DNA of 14,867 nucleotides from Deltaproteobacteria bacterium (lineage in GTDB: Bacteria; Desulfobacterota; UBA8473). The translations under genes were made by a program, and so were the position numbers. Below are positions 8,175 through 14,753 of the stretch, piece by piece. Location of the stretch: NCBI GenBank assembly GCA_030623035.1, contig JAUXFK010000041.1, positions 1-14,867 on the forward strand, in the 5' to 3' direction. Under the pieces are notes generated by a model, which made no database searches, was not told where the DNA came from, and saw nothing but the letters and a program-made list of their open reading frames with translations. Positions within the stretch are counted from its first letter, which is position 1. Each line of letters opens with the position of its first letter.

Positions 8175-8203
8175 TTGACTAAGGTGTATAATTCTGTTAT
8201 AAA
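8175..8203 (+). promoter_or_regulatory. Sigma-70-type promoter of the toxin-antitoxin operon
   Basis: TTGACT (8175-8180) and TATAAA (8198-8203) are separated by 17 nt, and each box differs from consensus at one position. Transcription would start near 8210, giving a leader of about 33 nt that contains the strong AAGGAGGTG ribosome-binding site at 8227-8235. It may also serve the downstream hydrolase and xerD genes, since gaps there are short. Confidence 0.65.
8187..8201. promoter_or_regulatory. Candidate autoregulatory operator for the ribbon-helix-helix antitoxin
   Basis: TATAA-TTCTG-TTATA is a perfect 5-bp inverted repeat overlapping the -10 box of the toxin-antitoxin promoter. Ribbon-helix-helix antitoxins commonly bind small palindromes at their own promoter. 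The link is positional inference, and an AT-rich palindrome of this size could arise by chance. Confidence 0.35.
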
Positions 8204-8242
8204 ATGATGTATAAAAATGGTGCGTAAAGGAGGTGCAGAAAT

Positions 8243-8503
8243 ATGACTTTAGCAGTGCAAAGAAAACATGTCAGGATCAACATCCAGATCTCGGAGGAAA
8301 CAAGGGATAAACTGGCTGAAGTGGCGTCTCTGCAAGGGAAAAAGATCTCAGCGCTGGTTCGGGAGTCAATCGAGGAAAAGATCAGACGGATCGAAAGAGA
8401 ATTATTTGAGGAGAATATGAAGACGGCATATAAGGGGCTGAGCGAGGAGAATGCCCGCATATCCGAAGATTTCAAATATGCTGACTCGGAAAACCTGGCC
8501 TGA
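8243..8503 (+). CDS. Ribbon-helix-helix (MazE/CopG-type) antitoxin
   Basis: This is an 86-residue protein. Residues 9-50 fit a ribbon-helix-helix DNA-binding fold: a beta-strand VRINIQIS, then helix EETRDKLAEVASLQG, a KKISALV turn, and helix RESIEEKIRRIERELFEEN. The C-terminal tail (residues 51-86) is acidic and probably disordered, as expected for the part that wraps around and inhibits the toxin. The gene has a near-ideal ribosome-binding site, AAGGAGGTG, 7 nt before its ATG. It ends 14 bp upstream of the mazF-like gene, giving the usual antitoxin-first order. It probably represses its own promoter. The module is visibly richer in G+C at codon third positions than the flanking genes, consistent with acquisition by transfer. 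Confidence 0.82.
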   Translation: MTLAVQRKHVRINIQISEETRDKLAEVASLQGKKISALVRESIEEKIRRIERELFEENMKTAYKGLSEENARISEDFKYADSENLA

Positions 8504-8517
8504 AAGGAGCACAAAAC

Positions 8518-8871
8518 ATGACACCGATGGAAGTGAAACGCGGTGAAATCTACTATGCCAACCTGGATCCGGTTATAGGAAACGAAACAGGCAAAACCCG
8601 CCCCGTGCTCATCATTCAAAATGACATAGGTAACACCTATTCCCCGACCACAATCGTGGCAATTATTACCGAATATTCGGCCAAGAAGGCGTCGTATCCA
8701 ATCTGTGTCGCGGTTCCCAAATCCGAAAGCCTGCGAAAAGATTCCATCGTGAATTTGTCCCAGATCAGAACCATTGATAAAAACCGCCTGTCAGCCTCGA
8801 GGCTTGCCATTCTTTCCCCTGGCTTGATGGAAAGAGTCGATGATGCATTGAGGCACAGCTTGACCCTCTGA
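8518..8871 (+). CDS. mazF: MazF/PemK-family endoribonuclease toxin
   Basis: This 117-residue protein would be a sequence-specific mRNA interferase that stops growth when not bound by its antitoxin. It has the family features in order: RGEIYYANLDPVIGNETGKTRPVLIIQND (residues 8-36), TTIVAIIT (44-51), and DSIVNLSQIRTIDKNRL (75-91). Arg28 and Thr51 align with the catalytic Arg25 and Thr48 of Bacillus subtilis MazF, so the toxin looks active. Similarity to the Bacillus type is high, including the QIRTIDK helix. The ATG at 8518 is preceded by AAAGGAG about 9 nt upstream, within the gap after the antitoxin gene; an internal ATG at 8527 is less well placed. The cleavage sequence cannot be read from the protein by eye. 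Confidence 0.92.
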   Translation: MTPMEVKRGEIYYANLDPVIGNETGKTRPVLIIQNDIGNTYSPTTIVAIITEYSAKKASYPICVAVPKSESLRKDSIVNLSQIRTIDKNRLSASRLAILSPGLMERVDDALRHSLTL

Positions 8872-8894
8872 AAAATAGAAGCGAGGTAAAACAG

Positions 8895-9533
8895 ATGAAA
8901 GAGGAAAAGGTTTCCTTTAATAGTGGAGACATCAGCTTAGAAGGTATACTTACATCTCCAGAGACCCAAACTCCAGTACCTGCTGTAGTGGTATGTCATC
9001 CTCATCCTCAATACGGCGGAAATATGCATAATAATGTTGTTGCAGGTATTACCCACACTCTATTGAAAGATGGATTTATAACTCTCAGGTTTAATCTTCG
9101 CGGTGTTGGCGCTAGTGAGGGCTCTTATGGAGACGGCATAGAGGAAGCCAGGGATGTAAAGGGGGCGGTTGACTTCATTGATGGTATAAACAGGGTTAAG
9201 AGGAATTGTATCTTTCTGGTCGGCTACTCATTTGGGGCTATGGTAGGGCTTCCTGTTGCTTTTCGTGATGATAGGGTTAAAGGTTGGATAGGCATATCCC
9301 CCCCTGTTGCCATGCACGATTTCAGTTATCTTAAAGGCTGCTTTAAACCTAAATTAATCATCTTTGGTGACTCTGATTTTGTGTGTCCGAAGGAAGATAT
9401 TGAAAGGCTGTTTGAGTCACTTCAAGAACCAAAATCAATGCGTGTTATCCCCGGTACAGACCATTTCCTAATAGGGAAGGAAGAAACCATTTCAAAGCAA
9501 GTCACTGAGTTTATTCGTAAAGTTGGGGAGTAA
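8895..9533 (+). CDS. Small alpha/beta hydrolase (dienelactone hydrolase/serine aminopeptidase-like)
   Basis: This is a 212-residue cytoplasmic alpha/beta-hydrolase with no signal peptide. A CHPHPQYGGNMHNNVV segment (residues 34-49) and FNLRGVGASEG (66-76) are hallmarks of a widespread group of uncharacterised small hydrolases. The nucleophile elbow is GYSFGA with Ser112. The likely acid is Asp161 in GDSDFVCP, and the catalytic His190 sits in GTDHF. The triad is complete, so it should be an active esterase or peptidase, but its substrate is unknown. A GAGGT ribosome-binding site lies 8 nt before the ATG. It starts 23 bp after mazF and ends 5 bp before xerD, so it is probably co-transcribed with xerD and perhaps now driven from the toxin-antitoxin promoter. 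Confidence 0.85.
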   Translation: MKEEKVSFNSGDISLEGILTSPETQTPVPAVVVCHPHPQYGGNMHNNVVAGITHTLLKDGFITLRFNLRGVGASEGSYGDGIEEARDVKGAVDFIDGINRVKRNCIFLVGYSFGAMVGLPVAFRDDRVKGWIGISPPVAMHDFSYLKGCFKPKLIIFGDSDFVCPKEDIERLFESLQEPKSMRVIPGTDHFLIGKEETISKQVTEFIRKVGE

Positions 9534-9538
9534 ATGAA

Positions 9539-10432
9539 ATGGAGCTTTTTCAATTACTTGATGAATTCTTAAACTACCTGGTCGTGGAGAGAGGATTGTC
9601 GAAAAACACCCTTGAATCATACAGCAGGGATTTAAATAAATATATCAATTATCTAGAGAAAAAAGGCATATCAGACATAAAAGAAACCTCCAGCCTTGAT
9701 ATAATGTCTTTCATCTCTACCCTTAAAGAAAGCGGTTTGGCAACAAAGACAACTGCCAGAAACCTTGTGGCAATCAAGATGTTTTACAGATTCCTGTTTA
9801 ATGAGAGGTATATAAAAGAGAACCCTGCAATAAAGATCGACTCGCCGAAAACATGGTTTAATCTGCCAAATACATTAACGGTTGATGAAGTGGAAAGGCT
9901 GCTGAATAAACCCGATATGAACACCGCTCTGGGTATGCGAGATTCCGCCATGCTGGAGCTTCTCTATGCTACAGGGATGAGGGTTTCCGAACTCACCTCC
10001 TCATCTTTAAATGATATTAACCTGGAGGCCGGCTATATTATTGTTTTGGGAAAGGGTTCTAAGGAAAGGATCATCCCGATAGGTGTTCAGGCTGTGAAAA
10101 AGATAAATGAATATCTAACCGATTCAAGAAAAAGACTACTCAAAAATTCCAGCAGCTCTTTTATTTTTCTAAACCGTTCAGGAAAACCAATATCCCGCCA
10201 GGGTTTTTGGAAGGTTATCAAAAAGTATGCGATTCAGGCTCAGATAAATAAGAATATAACACCTCACACCCTAAGGCATTCCTTTGCCACTCATCTTTTG
10301 GAAAGAGGAGCAGACCTCCGTTCTGTTCAGACCATGTTAGGCCATGTGGATATCTCTACCACGCAGATATACACCCATGTTACAAGAGAAAGGTTGAAAA
10401 AGCTCCACAGCCAGTTACATCCCAGGGCTTAG
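9539..10432 (+). CDS. xerD: Site-specific tyrosine recombinase XerD
   Basis: This 297-residue protein would resolve chromosome dimers at dif together with XerC. The N-terminal SAM-like core-binding domain spans about residues 1-90. The catalytic domain contains the full set Arg148 (TGMRVSE), Lys172 (GKGSKER), His243 and Arg246 (HTLRHSF), His269 (LGHVDI) and the nucleophile Tyr278 (TTQIYTH). The C-terminus (RLKKLHSQLHPRA) closely matches the XerD ending, which favours XerD over XerC. The start at 9539 has GGGGAG upstream at 9525-9530, overlapping the end of the hydrolase gene. It lies 31 bp before the nucleotidyltransferase gene, so the cluster is probably transcribed together. No dif-like site was recognised in the window. 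Confidence 0.93.
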   Translation: MELFQLLDEFLNYLVVERGLSKNTLESYSRDLNKYINYLEKKGISDIKETSSLDIMSFISTLKESGLATKTTARNLVAIKMFYRFLFNERYIKENPAIKIDSPKTWFNLPNTLTVDEVERLLNKPDMNTALGMRDSAMLELLYATGMRVSELTSSSLNDINLEAGYIIVLGKGSKERIIPIGVQAVKKINEYLTDSRKRLLKNSSSSFIFLNRSGKPISRQGFWKVIKKYAIQAQINKNITPHTLRHSFATHLLERGADLRSVQTMLGHVDISTTQIYTHVTRERLKKLHSQLHPRA

Positions 10433-10463
10433 AATACAACAGATTAGCGTTTCAGAGATAAGT

Positions 10464-13106
10464 ATGGAAGTAATCACAACACACATAAATGCCGATTTTG
10501 ACGCTCTCGCTTCAATGCTGGCTGCAAAGAAGCTGTATCCCAAGGCTGTCCTCGCCTTTTCCGGCTCTCAGGAAAAAGGCTTAAGAGACTTCTTTATTCA
10601 GTCAACCATGTATCTCTTAGAGATAGAGAGACTAAAGAATATAGACTTAGAAAGTGTCCACCGGCTTATCCTTGTAGATACAAGGCAAACCAGCAGGATA
10701 GGTAAATTCGCCGACATAATACATAAACCGAATTTAGACATCCATATTTACGACCATCACTCACCTTCACCAGATGATATCTCAGGTTCCCTGGAAGTAA
10801 TAAAAGAGGTGGGGTCTGCTACTACCATTTTAACTCAAATATTAAGAGATCGAAACATAGAAATTACACCTGATGAGGCTACAGTCATGGCCATGGGAAT
10901 CTATGAAGATACCGGCTCCTTAACCTTCGTTTCCACAACAGTAGATGATTACATGGCTGCCGGCTACTTACTTTCTAAAGGAGCCAATCTGAATACGGTT
11001 TCAGATATAATAACCAAAGAATTTACAGTGGAAGATATATCGCTACTAAACGATCTGATTGAATCCGGTATCACGCACAATATAAATGGGGTGGATATTG
11101 TCATCGCCAAGACCTCCACTGATAAATACATTGGAGATTTTGCAGTATTGGTCCATAAACTGAGAGACATAAAGAATATAGATGTACTCTTTGTATTGGC
11201 CAGGATGGAAGACCGTGTCTATCTTGTATGCAGAAGCAGGATAGATAATGTAAATGTGGGTGAGATTGCCATGGAGTTTGGAGGCGGTGGACATCCTACC
11301 GCTGCATCTGCTACCATTAAGGACCTGACTATGATTCAGCTGGAGGAGAAGCTGCTCGATATCCTCCGTAACAAGGTGGGCTCTCAAAGTTATGCAAAGG
11401 ACCTTATGGCCTTCCCTGTAAAGGTTATAGAATCAACTGAATCATTACAAAAAGCAGGGGAATTGCTGACAAGATACAATATCAATGTATTGCCCGTCGT
11501 AAGAGATAATCAACTTTTAGGCCTTATCTCCAGACAGATCATAGAAAAGGCAGTGTTCCATGGGCTAAAGAACCTGCCTGTAGTCGAATATATGTCCTCA
11601 GACTTCTTTACAGTCAGTCCGGACACCCCATTAATAAAAATCCAGTATATTATGATAAGCAATAACCAGAGTTTTCTCCCAGTAGTAGATAAGGGAAAGA
11701 TTGTAGGAACAATCACCAGGGCAGAGATCTTAAGGGCGATGCAGGATGACCTGCTAAGCAAGTTCTCTTATTCAGAGACATCCGACAACCATACCCCTTC
11801 TTATGTGAGGAAAAAATCCGTTTTGAAACTCATAGAGGAACAAACCGAAAAAAGCATCCTCGATATACTGAAAGCCCTGGGAGAAAAAGCAGAGGAACTG
11901 CATTACAACGCTTTTCTTGTAGGAGGGATTGTAAGGGATATTATCCTCAGGCGCAAGAATCTTGATATTGACGTTGTTGTTGAAGGGGATGGAATTGATT
12001 TGGCAAAGCGCTTCTCAAAGGACTTTTCCTGCAAGGTAAGATACCATAAGAAATTCGGTACTGCCATTTTAATCTTTCCGGATGGTGTTAAGATAGATAT
12101 TGCAACGGCAAGGCTTGAATACTATGACTCACCTGCGGCACTGCCGAATGTGGAATTAAGCTCTATAAAACTCGATCTTTACCGCAGGGATTTTACAATG
12201 AATACTTTGGCCATAAGATTGAACCCCTCTGGATTTGGCGAACTCATCGATTTCTATGGTGCCCAAAAAGATATAAAAGAAAAGATAATCAGGGTTATTC
12301 ATAACCTGAGTTTCGTTGAAGACCCAACAAGGATATTCAGGGCAATTCGTTTTGAACAGAGGTTCGGCTTTAAGATCGGGAAACACACCTTAAAGCTAAT
12401 AAAGAATGCTGTTAAGATGAATTTTCTCGTTCATCTCGATGGATATAGACTCTTCTCTGAATTGGTACTTCTGTTTCAAGAAGAAAAACCAGTGGAAATC
12501 GTAAAGAGACTGGCCGATTTAAATATTCTGAAGTTTATCCATCCGAGCATAAAATTTAATGACAGTATGAAAAGTACCCTGGAAAACATCAAAGAGATTA
12601 TCGCATGGTTTGATCTTCTGTTCCTGGAGGAAGAGTACGAAAAGTGGATAATCTACTTCTTTGGCCTGGTAGATTCTTTAAATAATCAAGAGATTCCTGA
12701 GGTCTGTTTAAGATTATCTATAACTGAACGAGACAGGAAGAGGGTTATCCAGGGAATTAAGGATACAGAGGATATCTTACGGCAGTTCAACAATAGAAAG
12801 AAGATGAAAAAGAGCAATATCTATTATATACTTAAACCTATTCCTATAGAGACTCTATTGTATGCGATGGCTAAAACGAATAAAAACCATATAAAGAGGG
12901 CGGTATCATCGTATTTTATCCAATTTAAAGAAACCCATTCCATATTAAACGGTGAAGATCTGAAAAGCCTGGGAATAACACCTGGAAAGATATTCAAGAG
13001 GATACTGGACGATCTGCTTAGTGCCAAACTGGATGGAATGGTTGAGACCAAGCAAGACGAGATCAACTTTGTAAAGAAAAAATATATAGACAATAGGATC
13101 TCTTAA
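10464..13106 (+). CDS. DHH-CBS-poly(A) polymerase family fusion: tRNA nucleotidyltransferase (CCA- or A-adding)
   Basis: This 880-residue fusion has three parts. Residues 1-300 form a DHH/DHHA1 phosphoesterase (THINADFDA with His7, Asp11 and Asp13; VDTRQ at 71-75; YDHH with Asp97-His98-His99; GGGGHPTA at 273-280), related to NrnA/RecJ enzymes. Residues 310-430 hold two CBS domains, nucleotide-sensing modules. Residues 475-880 are a class II tRNA nucleotidyltransferase with GGIVRD (487-492), the metal-binding DIDV (Asp501, Asp503), the RRDFTMN motif (574-580) and EDPTR (619-623), followed by a helical RNA-binding region. It probably maintains the CCA end of tRNA; whether it adds CCA or only A cannot be told by eye. 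This architecture is known in Deltaproteobacteria and Aquificota. The ribosome-binding site is weak. The stop codon overlaps the end of palindromic element D. Confidence 0.88.
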   Translation: MEVITTHINADFDALASMLAAKKLYPKAVLAFSGSQEKGLRDFFIQSTMYLLEIERLKNIDLESVHRLILVDTRQTSRIGKFADIIHKPNLDIHIYDHHSPSPDDISGSLEVIKEVGSATTILTQILRDRNIEITPDEATVMAMGIYEDTGSLTFVSTTVDDYMAAGYLLSKGANLNTVSDIITKEFTVEDISLLNDLIESGITHNINGVDIVIAKTSTDKYIGDFAVLVHKLRDIKNIDVLFVLARMEDRVYLVCRSRIDNVNVGEIAMEFGGGGHPTAASATIKDLTMIQLEEKLLDILRNKVGSQSYAKDLMAFPVKVIESTESLQKAGELLTRYNINVLPVVRDNQLLGLISRQIIEKAVFHGLKNLPVVEYMSSDFFTVSPDTPLIKIQYIMISNNQSFLPVVDKGKIVGTITRAEILRAMQDDLLSKFSYSETSDNHTPSYVRKKSVLKLIEEQTEKSILDILKALGEKAEELHYNAFLVGGIVRDIILRRKNLDIDVVVEGDGIDLAKRFSKDFSCKVRYHKKFGTAILIFPDGVKIDIATARLEYYDSPAALPNVELSSIKLDLYRRDFTMNTLAIRLNPSGFGELIDFYGAQKDIKEKIIRVIHNLSFVEDPTRIFRAIRFEQRFGFKIGKHTLKLIKNAVKMNFLVHLDGYRLFSELVLLFQEEKPVEIVKRLADLNILKFIHPSIKFNDSMKSTLENIKEIIAWFDLLFLEEEYEKWIIYFFGLVDSLNNQEIPEVCLRLSITERDRKRVIQGIKDTEDILRQFNNRKKMKKSNIYYILKPIPIETLLYAMAKTNKNHIKRAVSSYFIQFKETHSILNGEDLKSLGITPGKIFKRILDDLLSAKLDGMVETKQDEINFVKKKYIDNRIS

Positions 13107-13352
13107 TACTACAGCGACATTTTGGATAATCCCGTTAAGAGCTTGTTTGAAAGACCTTTTTCCTCACTTCGAATGAGCTTTTTTGATCGTTCTAAGTTCG
13201 CTGCGCAAAATCTTAAGAACTCGGGCTATCGCCCTCAAACAACTTAAGATTTTTGTGCTCCGCTTCATTAAGAACGATTGACAAAAAAGCTCAATATATG
13301 TTCGTCAAGAGGTCTTTCAAACAGCTTGTAAAAACTGTCGCTGTAGTATTAA
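13103..13352. mobile_element. MITE-like palindromic element D bounded by TTAA
   Basis: This 250-bp inverted repeat has perfect 17-bp ends, TTAATACTACAGCGACA at 13103-13119 and its reverse complement at 13336-13352. Further paired segments include GTTTGAAAGACC (13145-13156 against 13311-13322), GAGCTTTTTTG (13175-13185 against 13281-13291), ATCGTTCT and ATCTTAAG. A small GGGC-TATC-GCCC hairpin lies at 13223-13234, near the centre. Both ends carry TTAA, consistent with a TTAA target-site duplication, or TA if TTAATA belongs to the terminal repeat. TA would suggest an IS630/mariner-type origin. There is no ORF inside, so it would be moved in trans. It shares no obvious sequence with elements A-C. 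The left TTAA supplies the TAA stop of the upstream gene. Confidence 0.7.
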
Positions 13353-13380
13353 TTGATTTTTCGATAATAATTACATCAAA

Positions 13381-13409
13381 TTGACAACAGGCTTCCTTTC
13401 TGGTATATG
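13381..13409 (+). promoter_or_regulatory. Candidate extended -10 promoter for trpS
   Basis: A perfect TTGACA (13381-13386) is followed after 17 nt by TATATG (13404-13409), preceded by TGG, which forms an extended -10. Transcription would begin near 13416 and cross all of element C before reaching trpS, giving a leader of about 330 nt. A second TATAAT at 13664-13669 inside the end of element C has a TTGACG 22 nt upstream, which is too far for a standard promoter. Confidence 0.5.
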
Positions 13410-13426
13410 AGTTCTAAGAAAAATGA

Positions 13427-13669
13427 TAACAGTTTAGTTTTTTGAAAAGGGTCGCAAGAAGCGGCAATCAAATTTTAGTCTGTGTATAGTTCAGACTAAC
13501 AGACTACAGACTAGCAGACAGAAGCGGCAATCTAATACTAACCCGTGTAAAATCGCATCTTTCCCTGTATTCTTTCTTAACGCTCAGTTAGACTCTCAGA
13601 CAATATGCGCATTAAAATTTGACCGCCGTTGAAGCTTGACGAGTGCTTTCTGTTTCATAAGGCTATAAT
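13427..13669. mobile_element. Palindromic intergenic element, copy C, loop deleted and left arm partly duplicated
   Basis: The outer flanks match copy B: 21 identical bases from 13427 and, at the right, TTTCTGTTTCATA then GGCTATAAT. Within them the left arm is present twice as AGAAGCGGCAATC-type ends (13457-13486 and 13520-13549), and the right arm ends CCGCCGTTGAAGC (13623-13635). The inner ends and the whole 66-69-bp loop seen in A and B are missing: the left arm breaks off after ATCGCATCT and joins TTCTTTCTTAACGCTC (13570-13585) almost directly. The arm order (ACTCGC type left, GAGCGTTAAG type right) is that of copy A, opposite to copy B. It lies inside the putative trpS leader. With element D and the promoter, this accounts for the 641-bp gap from 13107 to 13747. 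Confidence 0.65.
13492..13520. repeat. CAGACTA heptamer micro-repeat within element C
   Basis: CAGACTA occurs at 13492-13498, 13500-13506 and 13507-13513, followed by CAGACA at 13515-13520. The first unit with its following A also pairs perfectly with TTAGTCTG at 13475-13482 (8-bp stem, 9-nt loop). The units separate the two copies of the element C left-arm end. They may have grown by replication slippage from that stem. Confidence 0.6.
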
Positions 13670-13747
13670 AATACGATGTTTTAAAAACATAATAGAGCAT
13701 ATTCAATATGCATGGGAATATAAAATTGGAAGGAAAAGGTCTTTTTT

Positions 13748-14731
13748 ATGTCTAAAAAGAGGATATTGAGTGGCATGCGTCCCTCCGGCAGATTACACCT
13801 CGGCAATTTTTTCGGAGCGCTAGACAATTGGGTAAGACTTCAGGATAATTATGAATGCTTTTTCTTTGCTGCAGACTGGCATGCTTTGACCAGCGAATAT
13901 GAAAACACGGAGTCATTAAAAGAGAATACCAGGGATATGTTTCTGGATTGGCTGAGTGCAGGGGTAAATCCCCAAAAGAGCACCGTCTTTATACAATCGA
14001 AGATACCGGAACACGCTGAGCTCCATTTATTACTTTCAATGATCACCCCTTTATCCTGGCTGGAGCGGAACCCAACATATAAAGAACAGCAACTCGAAAT
14101 TACAAATAAAGATATCTCTACCTATGGGTTTTTAGGGTATCCAGTATTACAGGCAGCAGATATCATTATGTATAAAGCCCATAAAGTACCGGTAGGAGTA
14201 GACCAGGTACCTCATCTCGAATTAACCAGAGAGGTTACCCGTAGATTCAACTTCCTTTATAAGGAGATATTTCCCCTTCCAGAGCCTATATTGACAGAAG
14301 TGCCCAAGCTGCTGGGAATTGATGGGAGGAAGATGAGCAAGGCTTATAATAATGCGATTTACCTTTCGGATCCGCCAGAGTTGATCCGCCAGAAGATAGA
14401 TCAGATGTTTACAGACCCCCAAAGGGCCAGAAGGAGTGATCCAGGGGATCCGGAAGTATGCAATGTATTCTCTTTCCATAGGATATTCAGCCCAACCGAG
14501 GAGGTAGACGATATCGGAAGTACGTGCCGGTCTGCTGATATTGGGTGTGTTGATTGCAAGAAGCGATTGATATCGAAGGTCATTACTTTTCTTGGCCCCC
14601 TACAGAGTAAGAGAGACTATTTCTCTAGCCATTTTGAAGAGGTAGAAGATATCATAGAGACAGGTAAGAAAAAGGCTCAAAACATAGCAAGAGAGACTAT
14701 GGATGAAGTGAGAGAGGCAATCAAGATTTAG
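13748..14731 (+). CDS. trpS: Tryptophanyl-tRNA synthetase with Fe-S-type cysteine motif
   Basis: This 327-residue class I synthetase charges tRNA-Trp. The HIGH-type motif is PSGRLHLGN (residues 12-20) and the KMSKS-type motif is KMSKA (195-199); the overall length is normal. In the C-terminal region four cysteines, C238, C260, C267 and C270, form C-x21-C-x6-C-x2-C. This nearly matches the C-x22-C-x6-C-x2-C pattern that binds a [4Fe-4S] cluster near the anticodon-recognition region in the Thermotoga maritima enzyme, so this TrpRS probably carries such a cluster. The start at 13748 is preceded by GGAAGGAAAAGG ending about 8 nt upstream. Its likely promoter lies beyond palindromic element C. scpA follows 22 bp downstream, an order I recall from Deltaproteobacteria. 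Confidence 0.95.
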   Translation: MSKKRILSGMRPSGRLHLGNFFGALDNWVRLQDNYECFFFAADWHALTSEYENTESLKENTRDMFLDWLSAGVNPQKSTVFIQSKIPEHAELHLLLSMITPLSWLERNPTYKEQQLEITNKDISTYGFLGYPVLQAADIIMYKAHKVPVGVDQVPHLELTREVTRRFNFLYKEIFPLPEPILTEVPKLLGIDGRKMSKAYNNAIYLSDPPELIRQKIDQMFTDPQRARRSDPGDPEVCNVFSFHRIFSPTEEVDDIGSTCRSADIGCVDCKKRLISKVITFLGPLQSKRDYFSSHFEEVEDIIETGKKKAQNIARETMDEVREAIKI

Positions 14732-14753
14732 CCTCTATTTATGGAGATGGACT

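Noticed and set aside
8197..8619. 140-codon minus-strand ORF overlapping the toxin-antitoxin genes
   Set aside because: It is antisense to two clearly conserved genes, has no ribosome-binding site that I can see, and its sequence resembles no family.
13107..13352. Element D as a plain intrinsic terminator of the nucleotidyltransferase gene
   Set aside because: A 250-bp palindrome with precise TTAA ends and many internal mismatches is not a typical short GC-rich hairpin with T-tract, although it could still impede transcription.
13427..13669. CRISPR array or integron attC site as an explanation for the repeats
   Set aside because: The CAGACTA units are far too short and unspaced for CRISPR, and the palindromes lack recognisable attC core sites and any adjacent integrase or cas gene.
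13416..13747. T-box or other tRNA-sensing leader upstream of trpS
   Set aside because: I see no T-box sequence or antiterminator/terminator pair. The structure present is explained by element C.
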